In this document: positions 23,316 through 30,646 of the stretch, piece after piece
How the letters are laid out: each line of letters starts with the position of its first letter
Position numbering within the stretch: the first letter of the stretch is position 1
Origin: a virus
Reading direction: 5' to 3' (one strand)
DNA length: 40,768 nucleotides
IMG/VR virus record: IMGVR_UViG_3300036822_000175
Span: 1-40,768 of that record
Position numbers and translations under genes: made by a program
The notes under the pieces: model-generated
Database searches by the model: none
Told to the model about the DNA's origin: nothing
Seen by the model: the letters and a program-made list of their open reading frames with translations, nothing else

Positions 23316-25543
23316 TGACCGGCCCCCTGCTCAGGCTGCGCCGGCTGCTGCTGCGCCTGTTGCGCCTGTTGCGCCTGCTGCGCCATCTCGGCCTGGTGCT
23401 GCTGCGCCTGTTGCGCCAGTTCAGCCTGGGACTGTTGCTGATCCATAACCGACTGCACCCGCTTCTGCTGCTGATCCTGCAAGGCCAGATGGTTGTCGGC
23501 GAACTGCTGTTGTTCCTGCAGCCTGATGTCGTGCAGATTCTTATTGATGTCGACCTGTACGCCTGCCATGTTGGCGCTGTATTTGGCCTGAATTTCCGCC
23601 AGCGCAACGCGCTCGTCCGAGGCCTGTTTCTCCCGCTCACGTTCGTCGTTCATGCGCACAGTGGCCGCCTGCAGCGCCAGTTTTTGATTTTCGATCTGGA
23701 TGTTGGCCATGATTTGCTGCTGCTGCGCCTGCGCCAGAATCATGGCCGCCTGTTCCTGTGGCGACTGCTGGGGCTGACCGGGGGCCTGCGGCGGTTGCCA
23801 GCCAGCCGGCACTGGCGAGAAAAACATGGAGGAATCCCGGTATCCGGCCAGTTCCACGGCCTTGCGCAGGGTGGTCGAATACTGCGCCATGGAAACCAGC
23901 GGGTTCTGCGGCCCGTAAGTCTGCAGGATCATTTCCTGCTTCTGCGCAATCCCGTTCAGAGCGTCAATCCGGTCCTCTGCCGTGCCGCCGCCGAGGCCTA
24001 CGTTGATGGTCACGTCCATGTCGCTGTTCCAGACCCGGGGGTCCATGGATACGAACTGATTGCGCAGGCGGATAATGCGCGGTTTGTCCTGGTGGGTGAC
24101 GATTAATTTGAGGATCTGCTTGAACAGCGGCTTCATGCCGGTTTCGGCAAAGATACGGGCCAGCAACTCGATCTTGCGCTGCGCGGCGGTTACTGTAGCG
24201 GTAACCGCCGCTTTTGTGGAAGACTGCAGTGCGTCCGCGTTCAGACCCTGACTCGCCTTGGAAACGCCGGTGCGATCCTCGCGAACGTCATCCATATAGG
24301 ACAGCACAGGAAAAGCGGCCTGCCCCACAAAAGGCACGGTGAAGGGAGTGACCATGCCAGGCGCTTTCATTCTGATCGGCGCACCGAGCGCCGTATTCAA
24401 AACGTCCTCGATATTCACCTGCTGGTCGACCACGCCGAAGCGCGGCACGATGGCGAGGGCGAGTGAATCCAGCGTCAGCCGCAGGATCTGACTCTTCATT
24501 AACTGGATATCCATGACCTGATCGGCCACCGAATTACCGATCAGCGTGTGCGGCTCCGGGTCCGGGCAGAACACCTGAAACGGCTGTTCGTCGCAGGGAT
24601 CGTTGCGAATGATTTTGTGACCAGGCCCGAGACAGCAGAGGCGCCGCAGTTCAGCCACGCCGCTGTCATCCCTGTCCACCCGGACGTAAGCCTCTACATA
24701 AAGATGGCGCAGCAGCGATGGATTGAGCGGGGTTTCGGGATATATGGTTTGGGTGACCTGGCGGGCGATCCGCTCCATGTTGTAATCAAGCGACCAGTCC
24801 GTGCCTGCCTCTTTGATCTCGTCTTCGGTGAACCCCAGCGCCCGCAGTTCGGATGTCGTTAACTCCTGGCGGTGCGCCACCAGATCGGCTGTCTCCAGCG
24901 AGACTGCGTTGCGCGAACACAGAAACTCTTCGGGCGGCACCGAAACCACGGCCACCTTATTGGCCGGCACCCGCCGCGTCACCTTACCGGCAATCGTCCC
25001 GTCGGACTGTGGTAAAAGAGCCACATCCGGCTCAGCCTGCTGCAGGATCATCGCGGTGGGCTGATCGAGGCCGGAATAAGTGAAAGTCTGCTCGGTTTCT
25101 TCGGTATTCCACCAGGTTTTGGTGATGCCGGTCTTGCGCACCAGCGCATCCTTAAAGACTTCGTAGAAAAGCAGGAATCCCTGGTTGTCGTTGTTGATGA
25201 TGTACTTTACGTAATCGGTCGCCTGCTCGGCGAACGGCACGTCTTCAGGACCCACCGGCACGAATTCCGCAAGAGTCTCCGAACCAAAGAAAATGGTCAT
25301 CAATTGCGGCAGAATGAAGCCCACCACGTCGGCCACATCCCGCGAAACCACGCGCGACCGGCCTTCCATCTCGTTACCGAAGGGCTGGCCACGGTAATAA
25401 TCCGTGGCCAGCGAGCGAATCAGGCTGAGTTGGCCGTCAACGTACAGGATGGCGTCGTCAATAGCCTGTCCCACCGCTGCCTGCAGGCCATCTTCGTCAA
25501 GCGGGTCGGTTGTAGTCGCAAATTGTCGGTGAGAGGCGAACAA
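23312..25543 (-). CDS. Portal protein (743 aa)
   Basis: Forms the dodecameric DNA channel at one capsid vertex and docks the terminase. Strong podovirus portal features: YVDGQLSLIRSLATDYYRGQPFGNEMEGRSRVVSRDVADVV, WWNTEETE, PPEEFLCSRNAVSLETADLVAHR and DVREDRTGVSKASQGLNADALQSSTKAAV. The last 130 residues are a Gln/Ala-rich coiled tail. The start must be TTG 25543: an in-frame TAA inside the palindrome at 25556-25558 blocks earlier starts, and no ribosome site is seen. Divergent from the large terminase. Confidence 0.92.
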   Translation of the reverse strand: MFASHRQFATTTDPLDEDGLQAAVGQAIDDAILYVDGQLSLIRSLATDYYRGQPFGNEMEGRSRVVSRDVADVVGFILPQLMTIFFGSETLAEFVPVGPEDVPFAEQATDYVKYIINNDNQGFLLFYEVFKDALVRKTGITKTWWNTEETEQTFTYSGLDQPTAMILQQAEPDVALLPQSDGTIAGKVTRRVPANKVAVVSVPPEEFLCSRNAVSLETADLVAHRQELTTSELRALGFTEDEIKEAGTDWSLDYNMERIARQVTQTIYPETPLNPSLLRHLYVEAYVRVDRDDSGVAELRRLCCLGPGHKIIRNDPCDEQPFQVFCPDPEPHTLIGNSVADQVMDIQLMKSQILRLTLDSLALAIVPRFGVVDQQVNIEDVLNTALGAPIRMKAPGMVTPFTVPFVGQAAFPVLSYMDDVREDRTGVSKASQGLNADALQSSTKAAVTATVTAAQRKIELLARIFAETGMKPLFKQILKLIVTHQDKPRIIRLRNQFVSMDPRVWNSDMDVTINVGLGGGTAEDRIDALNGIAQKQEMILQTYGPQNPLVSMAQYSTTLRKAVELAGYRDSSMFFSPVPAGWQPPQAPGQPQQSPQEQAAMILAQAQQQQIMANIQIENQKLALQAATVRMNDEREREKQASDERVALAEIQAKYSANMAGVQVDINKNLHDIRLQEQQQFADNHLALQDQQQKRVQSVMDQQQSQAELAQQAQQHQAEMAQQAQQAQQAQQQPAQPEQGAGQ

Positions 25544-25554
25544 CTTGTGGTTAC

Positions 25555-25585
25555 ATTACCACAGATTTTAAAAAACTGTGGTAAT
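25555..25585. promoter_or_regulatory. 10-bp-arm inverted repeat between portal and large terminase
   Basis: ATTACCACAG (25555-25564) and CTGTGGTAAT (25576-25585) flank an A/T spacer. Each arm contains TGT-GGTAAT, an extended -10-like word, pointing outwards 11 nt before each divergent start. Each arm also supplies the in-frame TAA that fixes the portal and terminase starts. Probably a combined operator and bidirectional promoter; a transcriptional terminator is unlikely between divergent genes. Confidence 0.6.
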
Positions 25586-25596
25586 TTTGCACTACA

Positions 25597-27006
25597 ATGC
25601 CGCAGGAAAACCCCTTCGACCAGTTTCAGTTGCTTTACCGCACCGATCCGGTGCGCATGGTGCGGGAAGTCTGGGGCGCAGAACCCGATAAATGGCAGGA
25701 AGAATTTCTGAACGCGCTGGCGCGCGGCGAGCGCCGTATTTCCGTCCGGTCCGGCCACCGCGTCGGCAAGTCGACCGCCGCGTCGTGGGCTTCGATCTGG
25801 TTTTTGCTGTGCCGCTACCGCTGTAAAGTTGCGATCACTTCGCAGTCGGCCACCCAGTTGTTCGACGCGCTTTTCAGCGAGATCGTGCACTGGATTAACG
25901 AACTGCCGCCGCAACTGAAGGAATTGCTGAATATCAAATCCAGTTCCATTGAACTGGCGTCGGTGCCGCAGGACTGCTTTCTCACCGCCGGCACCTCGCG
26001 ACCCGAGGCGCCGGAGGCGCTGGCCGGCAAGCACTCCGACTTCGTCCTCTTAATCGCTGACGAGGCCTCCGGCATTCCCGAGCAGGTCTTCGAAGCCGCA
26101 TCCAGTTCCATGGCGGGACACAGCGCGCAGACGGTTTTGCTGGGCAATCCGGTTCGCACCTCCGGCTTCTTTTACGACACCCACCACAAGAACAAAGCCC
26201 GCTGGTACACGATGCACGTCTCGGGTGTCGATTCGCCGCGCGTGTCGCGCGACTATATTAAGGATGCGCTGGAGTCCTACGGCGAGGATTCCAATTACTT
26301 CCGGGTCCGCATTCTCGGGGAATTCCCCCGGGTGGACGAGGACACCGTTATACCGATTGAACTGGTGCAAACCGCCGTGTCGCGGGATGTGGCGCCTTCC
26401 CAGTTCGCGAGCATTGTATGGGGTCTCGACATCGCCCGCTTCGGCAGCGACTGTTCGGCATTATGCAAACGTAAGGGAAATTCGGTAACCGAACCAGTTC
26501 GCACCTGGCACGGCAAAGATCTGATGCAGACAGTGGGCCTCGTGATGGCGGAATGGGAAACCACGCCCAGCGAGCGGCGCCCCGTGGAAATCCTTGTGGA
26601 CTCAATTGGTCTCGGCGCCGGGGCCTGCGACCGGCTCGCGCAACTCGGCCTGCCGGCGCGCGGCATCAATGTCTCGGAATCTCCCGCAGTCGGGAATACC
26701 TTTATGAATCTGCGGGCGGAACTCTGGTTCAAAGCCAAGTCGTGGTTCGAAAAGCGGGACTGCCTGATTCCCTCGGACGACCGGTTGATCGGCGAGCTTA
26801 CGACGATCCGTTACGGGTTCCAGGAGAAAACCGGCAAACTGCGAATCGAATCCAAAGAGGACATGAAGAAACGGGGTTTGCGTTCCCCTGACGTGGGAGA
26901 CAGCTTTATTTTGACGCTGGCGTCCGACTCTTCGACGGCGCTTTACGGGACTGCCGCCGGGAATTCGTGGTCGCGGAAACTCGTCAGCCGGTTGCAGGTG
27001 GTTTAA
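25597..27006 (+). CDS. terL: Terminase large subunit
   Basis: ATPase/nuclease motor that packages DNA through the portal. 469 residues. Walker A SGHRVGKST at 52-60, Walker B LLIADE with D155-E156, and the coupling motif GNP at 183-185. The RNase H-like nuclease has D278 (GLDIARFGSD), D335 (VDSIGLG) and D432/D435 (SPDVGDSF). The only usable start is ATG 25597, because TAA at 25582-25584 is in frame, and no Shine-Dalgarno is present. It is unusual in being divergent from the portal and 6.5 kb from the small subunit. Confidence 0.95.
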   Translation: MPQENPFDQFQLLYRTDPVRMVREVWGAEPDKWQEEFLNALARGERRISVRSGHRVGKSTAASWASIWFLLCRYRCKVAITSQSATQLFDALFSEIVHWINELPPQLKELLNIKSSSIELASVPQDCFLTAGTSRPEAPEALAGKHSDFVLLIADEASGIPEQVFEAASSSMAGHSAQTVLLGNPVRTSGFFYDTHHKNKARWYTMHVSGVDSPRVSRDYIKDALESYGEDSNYFRVRILGEFPRVDEDTVIPIELVQTAVSRDVAPSQFASIVWGLDIARFGSDCSALCKRKGNSVTEPVRTWHGKDLMQTVGLVMAEWETTPSERRPVEILVDSIGLGAGACDRLAQLGLPARGINVSESPAVGNTFMNLRAELWFKAKSWFEKRDCLIPSDDRLIGELTTIRYGFQEKTGKLRIESKEDMKKRGLRSPDVGDSFILTLASDSSTALYGTAAGNSWSRKLVSRLQVV

Positions 27007-27173
27007 ACCGCCCTGGCCAGTTTCAGCAGCGGAACAAGATCGGCGCCGGTGATGGTCTTCATCGTGTTGGAAGTTGCCGCCTGATAGTTCATATTTTGCA
27101 GTCCGCCGTAGAGCGCCTGCGCTGAATTGTAATTCGCCGGTTGCTGCTCATAGGCAGAACCGGCTACGTAAAA
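27003..27173 (-). pseudogene. Startless coding-like frame, possible -1 frameshift extension
   Basis: This minus-strand frame encodes YVAGSAYEQQPANYNS...LYGGLQNMNYQAATSNT...LKLARAV and stops at 27003, overlapping the terminase end by 4 nt. Codon use looks coding, but there is no start codon until an internal ATG that leaves 29 residues. A -1 slip on the UUUU at 27173-27170, just before the UAG of the gene upstream, would join the two. It may be a frameshifted remnant, a sequencing indel or programmed slippage. Confidence 0.4.
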
Positions 27174-27370
27174 GAACGAACGATCACCTCACACCGATTG
27201 GGGTCGAGAGTCTTACCGGAACCATTCTTCGATATGGCAGCAATCACAGCAGCGTTGGTATTGCGAGCCACGACTGCGATGGGGCCAAGAATAAGCTCTT
27301 CGTCGGCGGTGCCCTCGTCGATCTCTTTTTTGGTCGGTTTGCGAATGATCGCAACTTCAAATAACGGCAT
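27164..27370 (-). CDS. Small conserved phage protein (68 aa)
   Basis: ATG 27370, with no ribosome site but a TGA-TACTAT element 6 nt before the start, suggesting a leaderless message. The sequence MPLFEVAIIRKPTKKEIDEG, ELILGPIAVVARNTNAAVIAA and CEVIVRSF resembles short phage proteins I recall from virion-gene neighbourhoods. Function unknown. Divergent from the excisionase-like gene with only 20 bp between. Confidence 0.8.
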   Translation of the reverse strand: MPLFEVAIIRKPTKKEIDEGTADEELILGPIAVVARNTNAAVIAAISKNGSGKTLDPNRCEVIVRSFT

Positions 27371-27373
27371 AGC

Positions 27374-27386
27374 GTGATAGTATCAC
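27374..27386. promoter_or_regulatory. Palindromic divergent promoter/operator
   Basis: GTGATA-G-TATCAC is a perfect 6-bp inverted repeat filling the 20-bp gap between two divergent ATGs. It contains TGA-TAGTAT (plus, 7 nt before ATG 27391) and TGA-TACTAT (minus, 6 nt before ATG 27370). A regulator bound here, perhaps the HTH protein it controls, would block both messages. Confidence 0.55.
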
Positions 27387-27390
27387 TGAT

Positions 27391-27591
27391 ATGGAAACAG
27401 CGTCGGATACTACGGTTGATATAAGGCCGGTAACTTCTGCGTTTGCCAGCATAAGCGATACAGCGGAATTCCTCAGAGTTTCGACGCAAACCGTGCGAAA
27501 GTTGGTGGCCGCCGGGGCGATCCCTTCCACGAGATACGGTCGCGCTATTCGCATCCCGTGGGCATGGCTGCGGGCGCAGGCGGGCGAATAA
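27391..27591 (+). CDS. Excisionase-like HTH protein (66 aa)
   Basis: Residues 19-63 (FASISDTAEFLRVSTQTVRKLVAAGAIPSTRYGRAIRIPWAWLRAQ) form the helix-turn-helix and wing of the HTH_17/excisionase family. It could be the recombination directionality factor for the tyrosine integrase, a small repressor of the divergent promoter, or both. No Shine-Dalgarno is seen; the promoter element ends 7 nt before the ATG. It heads the coupled plus-strand run to 30349. Confidence 0.85.
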   Translation: METASDTTVDIRPVTSAFASISDTAEFLRVSTQTVRKLVAAGAIPSTRYGRAIRIPWAWLRAQAGE

Positions 27592-27818
27592 TGAATCCAG
27601 CCATTCTGCCGTTCTTCCAGGTCACACTGCCGCTGATGTCCACGTTCGTGGGCGCGATCTGGGTGGCGTCATGGTCGCAGAATAAACGCTTTGACGACAT
27701 CCACAGGCGGCTCGACGAGATCATCAAACGTCTCGACCGCATTGAACAGAAACTGGACGACCACGAGCAGCGCATTGTTCGCCTCGAAGAGCGAACTTCG
27801 CCGCTGGGGAGACGATGA
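27591..27818 (+). CDS. Small membrane-anchored coiled-coil protein (75 aa)
   Basis: ATG 27591 lies in a TAATG overlap with the previous stop. One N-terminal membrane segment (ILPFFQVTLPLMSTFVGAIWVASW) is followed by a heptad coiled coil (DDIHRRLDEIIKRLDRIEQKLDDHEQRIVRLEE). The layout resembles XhlA-type membrane proteins linked to lysis and also several other proteins in this genome. Possible holin-like or superinfection protein; unassigned. Confidence 0.8.
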   Translation: MNPAILPFFQVTLPLMSTFVGAIWVASWSQNKRFDDIHRRLDEIIKRLDRIEQKLDDHEQRIVRLEERTSPLGRR

Positions 27819-28441
27819 TGACGCCACTGCCGAAAAGAATGGCCGATTTACCAGTCGATGAAAGGGGTTACGTCGTTCCCTGGTTCGTACAGTGGGTGGA
27901 CGGAAAACCGGAATTCCGCGCGATGGACCCGGAGAAATTCGTTCGCGCCATCAAAGAAAAGTTGTGTTGGGTGTGCGGCGGCAAACTGGGCGTTCATATG
28001 ACCTTCGTCGCCGGCCCTATGTGCGGCATCAACCGCACGTCGAGTGAGCCGCCGTGCCACCGGGAGTGCGCCGAGTGGAGCGCGGTGAATTGCCCGTTTA
28101 TGAGCAATCCACGCATGGTGCGCCGCGAAGATAACCTCCCTGAAGGTGCTGGCGAGATGGCGGGCTTTGGTCTCAGGCGAAATCCCGGCGTGACGATGCT
28201 CTGGCATACGCGCGGATACGAGATTTTCAAAGTCGAAAACGGCTTCGGCGTGCTCATTATGATGGGTGAACCGGAATCGGTGGACTGGTACGCCGAGGGT
28301 CGCCGGACCACGCGGTCCGAAGTGCTGGAGTCGATTGAAACCGGGTTGCCGAATCTGTTAGCACTGGCGCGGCTGGAAAAAGGCGGCATCGAACATCTGG
28401 ACCGGGCGCGCGCCCGCTTTGAAAAGTGGCTCCCGGCATGA
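27815..28441 (+). CDS. Conserved phage protein with Cys/His motifs (208 aa)
   Basis: ATGATG start overlapping the previous stop. LPVDERGYVVPWFVQWVDGKPEFR, CWVCGGKLG, VAGPMCGINRTSSEPPCHRECAEW, NPGVTMLWHTRGY and GEPESVDWYAEGRRTTR are marks of a widespread phage/prophage family of unknown function that I recognise from memory. The Cys/His clusters suggest a bound metal. Its neighbours are small, similarly widespread phage proteins. Confidence 0.85.
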   Translation: MMTPLPKRMADLPVDERGYVVPWFVQWVDGKPEFRAMDPEKFVRAIKEKLCWVCGGKLGVHMTFVAGPMCGINRTSSEPPCHRECAEWSAVNCPFMSNPRMVRREDNLPEGAGEMAGFGLRRNPGVTMLWHTRGYEIFKVENGFGVLIMMGEPESVDWYAEGRRTTRSEVLESIETGLPNLLALARLEKGGIEHLDRARARFEKWLPA

Positions 28442-28791
28442 CAATCGAAGAACTGAAAACCATAGCCGACACTGTGCTGCACTACGGCGTTAAAATGCTT
28501 CGCTGCGACGGTGATGTTCCAATGCTGTTTCATCTGGTGCGTGCGGACGGCACGATGGAGTTTATCCCGGTTCCCGGCGCTGTAACCAACAATGCGCGCG
28601 CCAAATACCTGCTTTCGGAAATCATCAAGGACCGCATTAAGGCCGGCGGTATCGAAGCCGTGATAATGCTGTCGGATGTGTGGTGGGGTTTTCTGAGCGA
28701 GGAAAATTACGAGTATCGGCGGCGGATGAAATGGTCGGTTCGGGAGTGTCAGGAGCACGGCCTGATGGAAAAAAAGAGGCTGTCGTGGTGA
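28438..28791 (+). CDS. Hypothetical protein (117 aa)
   Basis: ATG 28438 overlaps the previous stop (ATGA). Alternating strands and helices (HYGVKMLRCDGDVPMLFHLVRADGTMEFIPVPG; AIEAVIMLSDVWWGF-like segment) and a basic end. No family recognised. Part of the coupled plus-strand run. Confidence 0.75.
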   Translation: MTIEELKTIADTVLHYGVKMLRCDGDVPMLFHLVRADGTMEFIPVPGAVTNNARAKYLLSEIIKDRIKAGGIEAVIMLSDVWWGFLSEENYEYRRRMKWSVRECQEHGLMEKKRLSW

Positions 28792-28880
28792 GCATGGAAT
28801 CGCCAATCATCAAGCGCATAATTCGCCAGGAATACGAGCGGCTGGCGAGCGGCGTCCGGTTAATTGGCGAACCTATATAG
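28785..28880 (+). CDS. Very small ORF (31 aa), uncertain
   Basis: GTG 28785 has AGAGG about 5 nt upstream; ATG 28794 is also in frame. It encodes ESPIIKRIIRQEYERLASGVR, an amphipathic basic helix. It overlaps the previous gene end by 7 nt, which fits the coupling pattern, but length alone cannot establish it. Confidence 0.35.
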   Translation: MVSMESPIIKRIIRQEYERLASGVRLIGEPI

Positions 28881-28903
28881 CCCTTGCTGATAACACTGAC
28901 GGC

Positions 28904-28969
28904 ATGACCGGCTTTGACGGCAACTTTACGAACTTCTTTGGCCAGCCGGCGGAAAAGGCCGTGAACTGA
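28904..28969 (+). CDS. 21-codon micro-ORF before 28976 gene, uncertain
   Basis: ATG 28904 to TGA 28969 encodes TGFDGNFTNFFGQPAEKAVN. TGATAACAC lies 7 nt before the ATG, a weak version of the leaderless promoter word found elsewhere. It may be a leader peptide or chance. Confidence 0.25.
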   Translation: MTGFDGNFTNFFGQPAEKAVN

Positions 28970-28975
28970 GACCTA

Positions 28976-29398
28976 ATGAACGGGCGCTACATCCTGATCG
29001 GACAAACCCCGGTTCCCTGCGAAGATCTCTTCGAATGGGGCCGCTGGATGCAGAACGCGGATCGCGTCGTCCTGTCTACGACCGTCGGGGAGTGGCGGGT
29101 GTCGACCGTCTTTCTCGGACTCGACCACCAGCTCGGTGACGGCGGCCCGCCGATCCTTTTTGAAACGATGATTTTTCTGACGGCTGCGGAACGCAGGCCG
29201 AATGAGTCGCTGGACGACCTGTTCCGGCGTATACGCCCGCTGGAGGAAGCCGCCGACCAGGAACTTGTCGGCTACCAGCGGCGTTACTCCGACTGGATCG
29301 CCGCTGAGAGCGGGCACGAAGCGGCGGTTCGCCTGGTTGAGGAACGAACCGGCGCCGCGCGCGCCGATCAACCGGACTGGAAGGAGGCTGCAAAATGA
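28976..29398 (+). CDS. Conserved phage protein (140 aa)
   Basis: Marks are MNGRYILIGQTPVPCEDLFEWGRWM, DRVVLSTTVGEWRVSTVFLGLDHQLGDGGPPILFETMIF and a C-terminal RYSDWIAAESGHEAAVR. I recall this as a common phage protein family of unknown function, often near packaging or replication genes. The next gene starts in an ATGA overlap. Confidence 0.85.
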   Translation: MNGRYILIGQTPVPCEDLFEWGRWMQNADRVVLSTTVGEWRVSTVFLGLDHQLGDGGPPILFETMIFLTAAERRPNESLDDLFRRIRPLEEAADQELVGYQRRYSDWIAAESGHEAAVRLVEERTGAARADQPDWKEAAK

Positions 29399-29547
29399 TC
29401 GTGTTTCGTCCGATTGGGTGGTGGCGCCGCATTGCGGAGATGGTCCGGCCTGAGTTGCGCCGCGAACGCGAGCGCAGGCTCGACGCGGAAATAAGGCGCC
29501 TGTGTATGGACGCGCCGAATGAGCGTGTGATCGTGTTGCCCCGTTAA
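29395..29547 (+). CDS. Small basic protein (50 aa)
   Basis: ATG 29395 overlaps the previous stop. The sequence starts IVFRPIGWWRRIAEMV and continues as a very basic helix (RPELRRERERRLDAEIRRL). The overlap and codon use support it. Possibly a membrane-surface helix; function unknown. Confidence 0.6.
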   Translation: MIVFRPIGWWRRIAEMVRPELRRERERRLDAEIRRLCMDAPNERVIVLPR

Positions 29548-29568
29548 AGGTAATGCACTGGAAATGGT

Positions 29569-29835
29569 ATGAGCAGCGGATTTAAGGATATTTCAAAGCC
29601 GAAGACGCAACTGCGCATCGATGAAGTGTTCGTATTCATCGCGAAGGACGCGGACGGGGAGGGAGTGCCGGCTTTTACCCTGCCGGATGGGATGATGCTC
29701 CCTATGGTGTGCGCGGATAAAGAGAGGGTGGATTCGCTGCGTGCCATGGCACGGCGCATCGCGCGGGAAACCAAAAACAAAATCACCCTCTGCCGCTTCA
29801 GCGTGCGCGAAGAGATCGAAGTGATTGAACCATGA
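29569..29835 (+). CDS. Small conserved phage protein (88 aa)
   Basis: ATG 29569. Strand-rich: RIDEVFVFIAKDADGEGVPAFTLPDGMMLPMV, then a helix DKERVDSLRAMARRIARE and a strand KITLCRFSVREEIEVI. I recall similar small proteins in phages without known function. It ends in an ATGA overlap with the next gene. Confidence 0.75.
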   Translation: MSSGFKDISKPKTQLRIDEVFVFIAKDADGEGVPAFTLPDGMMLPMVCADKERVDSLRAMARRIARETKNKITLCRFSVREEIEVIEP

Positions 29836-30044
29836 GCGAGGAACTGTGCCGCTGCGGCCAGCCGCTGCACTACACTTCCCCGGAAATGAAGGCCCTCGTG
29901 GAGCGGCACATCCAGATGCTGGGTCCCGACACGAAAGTAACGGTGGGGGACCGGACGTGGAAAGTCCCGCGCCACTACATCGCTCTTCACGGTTTAAAAG
30001 CGGATGAGGTGGCCTCGCTTGGCTTTGAGGAAGCAACCGATTGA
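29832..30044 (+). CDS. Small zinc-like phage protein (70 aa)
   Basis: ATG 29832 overlaps the previous stop. CRCGQPLHYTSPEMKALVERHIQMLGP carries a Cys pair and a His. The rest (VTVGDRTWKVPRHYIALHGLKADEVASLGFE) looks like a compact alpha/beta domain. Unknown function. The following gene starts at TTG in a TTGA overlap. Confidence 0.75.
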   Translation: MSEELCRCGQPLHYTSPEMKALVERHIQMLGPDTKVTVGDRTWKVPRHYIALHGLKADEVASLGFEEATD

Positions 30045-30349
30045 AGAGCACGAATAATCCTGAGGCGGACGCGCGTTTCGGCGGCTTCGCGGTGGCGTAT
30101 GGCCTCACCGGAAACGGGCGCGAAGTTGTGGTGATGCGGCGCATGTTCAATACGCTTTTGACGATTGGACCGGTGGGCGCCGACTGGTACACGGACGGCT
30201 GGTGATTCGAGACGCCGGAACGCGCCGTGTGCGCGTTTAACGAATGGAATCCGGCTGAACAGAGTGAGCCGGAAGGCTGGTTCCGTCACGCCGCAACCGG
30301 TCGCCGGCGACCCGGTGGAGATCCGGCCAAAGAATACACAAACTGGTGA
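30041..30349 (+). CDS. Small phage protein interrupted by in-frame UGA
   Basis: TTG 30041 starts in a TTGA overlap. The frame runs 54 codons to a TGA at 30203-30205 and then continues 47 codons to TGA 30347-30349. The downstream half (FETPERAVCAFNEWNP, EPEGWFRHAATGRRRPGGDPAKEY) is clearly the continuation of the same family, in which I remember Cys at the interrupted position (DGWC-type). The interruption may be a nonsense mutation, a sequencing error, or a recoded UGA; a hairpin follows at SECIS-like distance. UGA ends many other genes here, so a whole-genome code change is excluded. Confidence 0.6.
30219..30237 (+). promoter_or_regulatory. Hairpin downstream of in-frame UGA (SECIS-like geometry)
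   Basis: AACGCGC and GCGCGTT form a perfect 7-bp stem around loop CGTGT. The loop starts 21 nt past the UGA and has G as its second base. As I know the bacterial SECIS consensus, the loop should lie about 16-37 nt from UGA with a G in its first two positions, so the geometry fits. Such hairpins are also common by chance in GC-rich DNA. Confidence 0.35.
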
Positions 30350-30404
30350 TATCCAGGCTCCGGGCTCACCGATCCATTAATCGCCCAACCCTCGGCTTTA
30401 CTGT

Positions 30405-30426
30405 TACGGCTGACGCCGGAGCCGTA
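30405..30426. terminator. Hairpin in convergent gap, possible bidirectional terminator
   Basis: TACGGCT / AGCCGTA (7-bp perfect stem, 8-nt loop) lies in the 84-bp gap between the plus run ending at 30349 and the minus cassette ending at 30434. The position is right for a terminator, but no good U-tract follows on either strand. Confidence 0.4.
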
Positions 30427-30433
30427 CCTTAGT

Positions 30434-30646
30434 TTAAATCCTCAGCGGGCGGATACGGTGCGCGGCGATGAATACCTGAAGATCCGGCAAGTCGTCCCAG
30501 TGGACGAAATAGCCGAACTCGCGGCCCATATCATTTACCGGGTCTTCCGGAAACCGGCGCAGCACGGTGGCCGGCGCTCCGTCCTGGTGAGTGTCGTCTG
30601 GTTCCGAGTTGATCTTTTCAACGCGGGTTCCAGGTGGCAGGGTCAC
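30434..30646 (-). CDS. Small conserved phage protein (70 aa)
   Basis: GTG 30646 overlaps the preceding stop (GTGA). LPPGTRVEKINSEPDDTHQDGAPATVLRRF, GYFVHWDDLPDLQVFIAAHRIRPL forms a small SH3-like barrel pattern, as in a family I recall from phages. Last gene of the minus cassette. Confidence 0.8.
   Translation of the reverse strand: MTLPPGTRVEKINSEPDDTHQDGAPATVLRRFPEDPVNDMGREFGYFVHWDDLPDLQVFIAAHRIRPLRI

Noticed and set aside
30041-30349. Alternative genetic code with UGA as Trp
   Set aside because: UGA terminates many other genes here, including those with ATGA overlaps, so global reassignment cannot explain the single internal UGA.
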